A stretch of DNA of 64,000 nt from Ailurus styani (lineage: Eukaryota > Chordata > Mammalia > Carnivora > Ailuridae): contig LNAC01000862.1 of the NCBI GenBank assembly GCA_002007465.1, forward strand, positions 186,001 through 250,000. The letters are read 5' to 3'. Positions 58,079-64,000 of the stretch are shown here, piece by piece. The notes below the pieces were generated by a model. That model did not search any database, was not told the DNA's origin, and was given only the letters and a program-made list of their open reading frames with translations. The stretch's first letter is position 1. Every line of letters starts with the position of its first letter. A program made the translations under genes and the position numbers.

Positions 58079-58489
58079 GATGACTGAATTTTAAATATAG
58101 AAAATTGATTAATAATTTATAGAAATGACAAAACAGCTATCTTATCCTATCCTGATGACATTTAATTTTATCTTTGGTATGCCATTTATAAGTAAATTAA
58201 AATGATTTTACTGTGATCTAAATTTCACACTATTAGACAACATTTTGTGAAATCAGTTAACTATTTTACATTATTTATTAGACAATCTTACATTTAGAGA
58301 AAAAAATTGACTTCATAATTTTGACTCACTTGGAGTGTCTTTATTTAATAAAATTCTAATTTCCAAAGTTTTTAGTCTTAAAAGATTGTTATGTAAACAG
58401 TAATATTAATAAAATTATCCATTTGAAAGCACATGGAAGAGAACATTAACATGGCAGCTTTGTATGTGGAAAATATAAAAATAACTTGG
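58079..58489. other. Unique AT-rich stretch
   Basis: I see no gene or named repeat. Confidence 0.5.
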
Positions 58490-58610
58490 AGTTTGGAAAT
58501 CATGAGTTTATGTTGCTCTACAGGTACTTGTGTATTTTATGATCTTGAACAAGTCACTTTTAATAATAACCATATCTGCAATATAAGAATATTAATGGAG
58601 AAAGGTAGTC
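58490..58610 (+). mobile_element. MIR SINE relic (partial)
   Basis: 'tcatgagtttatgttgctct' and 'tatgatcttgaacaagtcacttttaataat...catatctgcaatataagaatattaatgg' resemble the MIR core (consensus 'gaccttgggcaagtcacttaac...ctcatctgtaaaatgggaataata'). Confidence 0.6.
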
Positions 58611-59683
58611 AGTATGTTCTAACTTGCAGTTAGAAGATAAATAAATGCTAGGGATATAATGTAGAGGATGATGACTATGGCTAACATTGTTATATGATAT
58701 ATAGGGAAGATGTTAAGATAATAAATCCTAAGAGTTCTCTTCACAAAGAGAAAAAAACATTCTTTCTCTTTTTGCTTTCCCTTTTTATTATATCCAGATA
58801 AACTTGGATGCCTGATAAACTTACTGTGATAATAATTTCATAGCATATGTAACTGAAACCACTATGCTATATACTTCAAGCTTATACAGTCATGTATGTC
58901 AGTTGTATCTCAAACTGGAAAAAATAATATTAATGATTGGCTCGGTTTTTATTTGTTCAGTAGCTCTATTTTAATAATGTATGAGACACTGTGGTTACAA
59001 TAAAGAGCTAGTTGTGCCTCCAGTTATGAGGGTAGTTTATGTTATTTTTAGACTCTAGTCAAGTTTCAGTGAAAAGGCAATACTTGATTCTGCCATAATT
59101 TTTTCTCACCAAAATTGGTCCATCAACTGCATGAATAAAAACAGTGTTTAGGTCAAAGGAGCCACTGTTTTTCTTTAGCAGAATGTAGCTGCACCACCAC
59201 AGCCACCAATGAAGAATGAATGAAGAATATAAAGTTAGACTTTTTCAAATTCAAGACCCTGTCTTCCTTTTCTGAGAAACAAACATGCAAATTATGTTTA
59301 TTTCTTGCGATTAACCCATGACCCATGTTAATTACCCATGCTTTACAAATGCTCCTTGTTTATAGGTTAGTTCATTAGATTTGTTAAAAAGTAACTAGAG
59401 AGAGAAAATAATGAAAAGGTGAACTGAAGTCAAACACAATTTCCACTTTAAGAAAGGGCCTTGTTCATCCCAGCAAGTTTACCGCAGAATCCCATTAACT
59501 CTGATCTTTCTGCAAAAATGCAGCTTGTATTTAGCGGTTTTCTAAAACCAGAAAAACAGAGACAGAGTTTGTGTGTGTGAGAGAGAGACAGGGATATTAA
59601 TCTAGTATAACATATTAAATACTTCTTTCCAAATTTTTATCTTCTCTCTTTTGACTATATTTTACTTGTATTTTGACAGCATT

Positions 59684-59814
59684 GGAATTAATTTTTTAGA
59701 ATTAATTTTATTTCATTGTTTGTTGAGACTGTTTAATGTTTAATGCTAGAACAGAGTATTAGAATTAATTTTTTTAGAATTTTATTTCACTTAGTTTGTT
59801 GAAACTGTTTAACA
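59684..59814 (+). repeat. Diverged direct duplication of about 56 bp
   Basis: Copy one (59684-59740) reads 'ggaattaattttttagaa...ttgtttgttgagactgtttaatgtt'. Copy two (59761-59814) reads 'agaattaatttttttagaa...ttagtttgttgaaactgtttaacatt'. They differ by substitutions and a small deletion and are separated by about 20 bp. Confidence 0.85.
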
Positions 59815-60443
59815 TTATAATTTTTACTCTGTATTGGTCTGATTTCTTTTTAGTTTTCATTCATCATCGTAAAAGTCTCTCTGTTTCTGGATATTCAGAA
59901 TGTTCAAATGAAGAGTAACAAGGGATATATTCCTAGCAAATATCAATTCTTCTCATGACACAGGATTGCCTTTATTAGAGTCTGTTTAGCATTTTTCTTC
60001 TGAGAAAGAACAAAACAAAATAGATGTCACTGCAGGATATCTCACAAAATAATATGTCCTTTCTGATATATAGATATTTTAAACCACCCTGGTTTGCTTT
60101 TTGTTTTTTGTTTTTAAGCAAACCTTAAAGGTTATCATTTTCATCATTTCAATGGCTATCCTTCCTGGAATTTTCTTAATTTTTCTTTCAATCGATTTCC
60201 AATAGTGGTTGCTTCCAACATTTTTCTTATGATGAAATACATATAGATTAATAAATATTTATATACTTGAATTCATATATGCATATGTTTGTGTATTTGT
60301 ATATAAATAGCGTTTATGTGGAGAGGTGGAGAGTGTGGGTGTGAATACGTATACACACACATACTTTTAGGTACATATTTGATATAAGTGAACTTCTTTT
60401 GAAGGAGTATTTGAAAAAAATCTAGTATGTGGTGGATACATTC

Positions 60444-60510
60444 TGTTATTTATTTACCCGTGTAAAATGCTCATACATGTTATTTATTTACCCGTATGAA
60501 TGCTCATAGC
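60444..60510 (+). repeat. Two-copy tandem repeat, 33-34 bp unit
   Basis: TGTTATTTATTTACCCGT followed by GTAAAATGCTCATACA, or by ATGAATGCTCATAGC, repeats back to back at 60444-60477 and 60478-60510. The copies are about 85-90% identical by eye. Confidence 0.88.
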
Positions 60511-61829
60511 TGTTCAAAGCTGAATGGGATTTTGCTTTTTTTTTTTTTCATTTGCAATAGCTCTGTTCTTGTCTAGCTCAAGTAGGTTTTAAGTATTTAG
60601 TCTCAGGTTTTGTGATTATTCAGTGTACCTTAATAGTGATCATGTATACTCCCACAGAAGAAAAAGATGCATTAGAAGTCTGTTCAATTTCTATGTAAAT
60701 AAAGTCTATAGAAATATGTTATTTTTCACAATTGAAAGAGTAACCAGATATTCAAGCATCCGGTGAATGTATGTTCAGTATCATGAAGGAGAAGCTGATG
60801 AGGAAAACACACCCATGGTTGAAATGACCTAGGAATAAGTCAATCTTGAGAGAGAACAAATTTCGAAGCAAAATTTGATTTTTAGTTTCAAGAAAAATGA
60901 GAAACTAGAAAAGGTTTTTGGATAAAAAATAGAGGAGGTTGTCAGTGTTTAAATATAGCTTAGAGCAGTGTTCATGATACAAATAGAAATTCTTATAGGG
61001 AAGAAATAGTAAATTAAGTGGACTGATAGAGGGAAGACATGAAAATGTAAGAGAAAACTAGGATTGCATTTAAAGAAAAATAATTTACTACACTTATTTG
61101 TAGTCTTTTTCTATGATGTCTGCTTTCAGAATATGCTAAAACGAAACTGGTTATTTGAATATAATAAATATTCAACAGAGTTTCCTTACTCAAGCTACTT
61201 AGTACAAAGTTTTCATCTCTATTACCACCCAAATTCTTTCACAGGAACACAATTTACACTTCAAAGAGTGGTTATCACCTTTTCTGTGGAGGATTGTGCC
61301 TAGTTTTGTGATTCTAACCAAAACCCAAATGGGTCAATGTCTTTATGCAGACCTATTTCAGTATCATCATGGAAATATCATTCCATCAGTGAGATAATGA
61401 GCTGATAATAAAAATAGCAGTTGAATAATGGACCAAGCATAAACAGAGATACACTCAAGAGGTGTTTGTAGAGAACCAACAATGACAACAACCAACATTC
61501 CACATCATTCATGTGCAGTGATGGAACAAACTATACACAATTCTGACATCACGATATTGTATTTGAGTATTGCTGGCTTTGGTACTGATTTGTGATATTC
61601 TTTGCATGATACAAAATTGAGTTTTTATTATCCCTTTGGTATTCTGACTTGAACTTTCAGGTCTTAGGAGCCAAATTCACCGAAGTGATTACATTGTATG
61701 ACATAACATATCTGATAGACCCCAGGCTACTTTTCTTTCCATCTATGGAGTATGTAAACTTTAAATGGCTGAACTATGTTCAGGAGAACAGCAACAACTT
61801 GATTAGATCAGTAGTGTTCTATGGTAGTT

Positions 61830-62041
61830 TTGTTTTTTTGTTTTTTTTTTTTAAGATTTTATTTATTTATTTGACAGAGAGAGACACAGTGAGAGAGGGA
61901 ACACAAGCAGGGGGAGTAGGAAAGGGAGAAGCAGGCTTTCCTGCAGAGCAGGGAGCCCGATATAGGGCTCAATCCCAGGACTCTAGGATCATGACCCGAG
62001 CCAAAGGCAGATGCCCAGCTACTGAGCCACCCAGGCGACCC
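61830..62041 (-). mobile_element. CAN-type SINE (older subtype)
   Basis: Plus-strand view: T-rich run with G interruptions, 'aagattttatttatttatttgacagagagagacacag', 'gatcatgacccgagccaaaggcagatgcccagctactgagccacccaggcgacc'. Target-site duplication TCTATGGTAGTT at 61818-61829 and 62042-62053, perfect. The 136-codon frame at 61649-62059 reads from unique DNA into the SINE and is not a gene. Confidence 0.96.
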
Positions 62042-62053
62042 TCTATGGTAGTT

Positions 62054-62809
62054 CTTTAGTGTATATCAGCGTAGGTATATTTGGTTATAGTCACATAATA
62101 ATTTACCCTAGCTGAAACAATGGGGTATATTGGCTAGGTTAGTGAAAAATAGGAGATTAGGGAGACTTGGGAGTTGTTTGGTTTCAACAGCTGAAGTATG
62201 TTATCATTATCTTGTTTGTTTCCATCTCTGTTGCTTCCTGCCATTTCATCTGAAGACTGACTTTCTATTAGAATTACAAGATGTCTGCGAAGAGCTTCCA
62301 GGTCTTCATTCTATAATTAACTAAAGGGTAGGACTGCCAAGTGAAATATAGGATACCCAGTTAAATTTGAAGTTTTGATAATTTTTTTTTTAGTTTAAGT
62401 ATGTCCTTTAAAAAATTATTCACTCTTTATCAAAAATTCAAATTTAAGTGTTCATTCTGTATTTTTATTTGCTAAATCTGACAATCTTACTAAAGGAAAC
62501 AATGTAATTTTGCTTTTAGAAATTCAGAACATGAAGAAGCTTTTATTAGAAGTTCCCACAAAATATTTTCTCATGTCTCATTTTCTCAATTTTGTCATAT
62601 ATCCATACCTGAATGAATAATGATTGTCAGAAGATGCGATTTTGCAGGTTCTGTTTAGCCTGAGCTGCATGTTGATCTATATTTCTAGAAAAACATAACC
62701 AGAATACACTAATAATTTGAACAGTTATGAGGAGAAGGTTACTGACCAGCTGTTGAGGAAGTAGCAATAAAAGTTATATTCCAAGATATAATGTCAGAGG
62801 CAATATAGT
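62054..62809. other. Unique stretch
   Basis: I see no gene or named repeat. Confidence 0.5.
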
Positions 62810-62995
62810 GTTGTTTTAGATAATATGGAGATTGAAAACACATTATGGAGCTTCCATGTATTTGCTTTGTAACCTTGAGCAAACTTCTTAACTTCTCTGT
62901 GTATCAGTCACCTCATTCATCGCTGGCATTATAATAGTATCTACATCATAATATTTTTTTACGTAATGTATATAAAGCAATTAAAAGGTAGTTTG
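62810..62995 (+). mobile_element. MIR SINE relic
   Basis: 'gtaaccttgagcaaacttcttaacttctctgtgtatcagtcacctcattcatc' and 'attataatagtatctacatcataatat...gtatataaagcaattaaaaggtag' follow MIR core and 3' landmarks in order. Confidence 0.82.
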
Positions 62996-63194
62996 CATAT
63001 AGAAAATCTTATGATAAGCAGCATATCTCAAAAATGATATATTGGAAAATCTACAGATGAGTTATTAATTCATAAATTTAGAATTTGTGAAAAGTACCCT
63101 TAAAACTTAACGACTGCTTCTCACATAACTTATTGGAAGAAAATCTTTGGACCTGTGGACATTAATTTAGACATGTTAGTACTCAATTATATAA

Positions 63195-64000
63195 CTTTTT
63201 TTTCTTATTGCAAGAAAATTAACATGAGATTTACCCACTTAATAGATACTATTGTATAATACAGTATTGTTAACTGCAGGTAATACATTGTGGAACAGAT
63301 CTCTGGAATCATTATCTTGCATGACTAAAAATTTATACTTGTTGAACAATAGTTCCAGTTTACCTCCTCTGTTCTGACAATTACCATCCTATTTTCTGCT
63401 ACTATGAGTTTGACTTTTGGAAACCTCATGTAAGTGAAATCTTGCAGTATTTATCCTTTTGTGACTGATGAATTTCACTTAGCATAATGTCCTACAGGTT
63501 CGTCTAATTTGTCACATATGGCAGAATTTCCTTCTTTTCAAAGGCTGAATAATATTTCATTTTCTATATATGCCACACACATTTTTTAAATTAATTCATC
63601 CATTAATGGACATTTAGGTGGTTTTCATATCCTGGCTATTATGAATAATGCTGCAATGAACATGAGAGTACAAATGTCTCTTTGAGATTTTGATTTCAGT
63701 TTTTTTGGATATGTGGGATTTATGAATCACATGGTAGTTCTATTTTTAATTTTGTGAGGAACTTCCATACTGTTTTCTGTAGCTGCTATATCATTTTCTA
63801 TTCCACCCACCAGTGCACAAGGGTTATAATTTCTCCACATCCTTGCCAACATTTATTGAGACTATGGTATTTGCATACAGACAGATATATGGACCAATAG
63901 AATAGAATAGAAAGCCCGTAAAGGTGCTGAGAACATACAGTGGGAGAAAGGATAATCTTTCTAAAAAATGGTCTTGGGAAAACTGAACATCTACATGCAA
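63195..64000 (-). mobile_element. Old L1 (L1MA/MB type) with an orientation switch, cut by window end
   Basis: 63195 to about 63855 is antisense L1 3' UTR and ORF2 C-terminus: 'aaaattaacatgagatttacccac', 'gtataatacagtattgttaac', 'gctattatgaataatgctgcaatgaac', 'ttctccacatccttgccaacattt'. At about 63856 the strand flips: 'gagactatggtatttgcatacagacagatatatgg...ttgggaaaactgaacatctacatgcaa' is ORF2 in plus orientation, continuing past the window. For a minus-oriented L1, an opposite-strand upstream segment at its 5' side is the twin-priming arrangement. Confidence 0.8.

Larger units (their letters stand above)
58611..61817. other. Unique stretch with two local duplications
   Basis: About 3.2 kb without a named transposon. 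It holds the repeats at 59684-59814 and 60444-60510 (listed separately), a short GT/GA run near 59568-59590 and a T run near 60537-60549. Open frames (for example 61064-61303) look like chance. Confidence 0.5.

Noticed and set aside
61649..62059. 136-codon plus-strand frame
   Set aside because: Its second half is a SINE read antisense ('GGVGKGEAGFPAEQGARYRA'); the first half has no family resemblance.

Overview
This window looks like non-coding DNA from the nuclear genome of a caniform carnivore. The sequence is AT-rich and CpG-poor. It holds about 30 copies of the carnivore tRNA-Lys-derived SINE (CAN/SINEC type: tRNA-like head, CT-rich middle, AAATAAATAAAATCTT tail). Many belong to a subtype with a 'gtgggttaaagcctctgcc' head, which I associate with mustelids. 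The species call is an inference from repeats only. I find no convincing protein-coding gene, exon, RNA gene, CRISPR array or operon. Most open frames are translations of SINEs, LINE-1s or their antisense strands, or chance frames in AT-rich DNA.

Layout: 1-4.3 kb is mostly unique, with one composite microsatellite, one SINE and one hairpin. 4.36-6.06 kb is a 5'-truncated carnivore L1 carrying a SINE and an (AC)n tract. 7.5-8.7 kb has a palindromic AT tract, then an ancient L1M ORF1-region relic. 10.6-20.9 kb has scattered SINEs, a short L1 3' end split by a SINE, an L2 relic and a MIR. 22.27-24.46 kb is a nest: an ancient L1 ORF2 relic interrupted by an MLT1-type (ERVL-MaLR) solo LTR, a younger twin-primed L1 with a perfect 16-bp target-site duplication, and a SINE. 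25.8-28.35 kb has L2/MIR relics and two minus-strand L1s. 29.7-36.06 kb is dominated by ancient L1 in head-to-head orientation. 36.5-47.7 kb is mostly unique with sparse SINEs and relics. 47.7-51.9 kb is L1-dense and includes a second inverted (twin-primed) L1 carrying four SINEs. 52-63.2 kb is mostly unique, with SINEs, MIRs and small local duplications. 63.2-64 kb is a third L1 with an internal orientation switch, cut by the window edge.

Nothing here works together as a pathway. The content is a layered record of retrotransposition: L2/MIR/ancient L1 first, then MaLR, L1MA/MB-type, carnivore L1, and finally SINEs in at least two age classes. The most informative structures are the L1 inversions, the nested insertions with readable target-site duplications, two near-perfect hairpins and a 38-bp perfect palindrome. 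I saw no sign of a previously undescribed biological system. Repeat family names come from recognition, not a database search; boundaries without a stated duplication are approximate.
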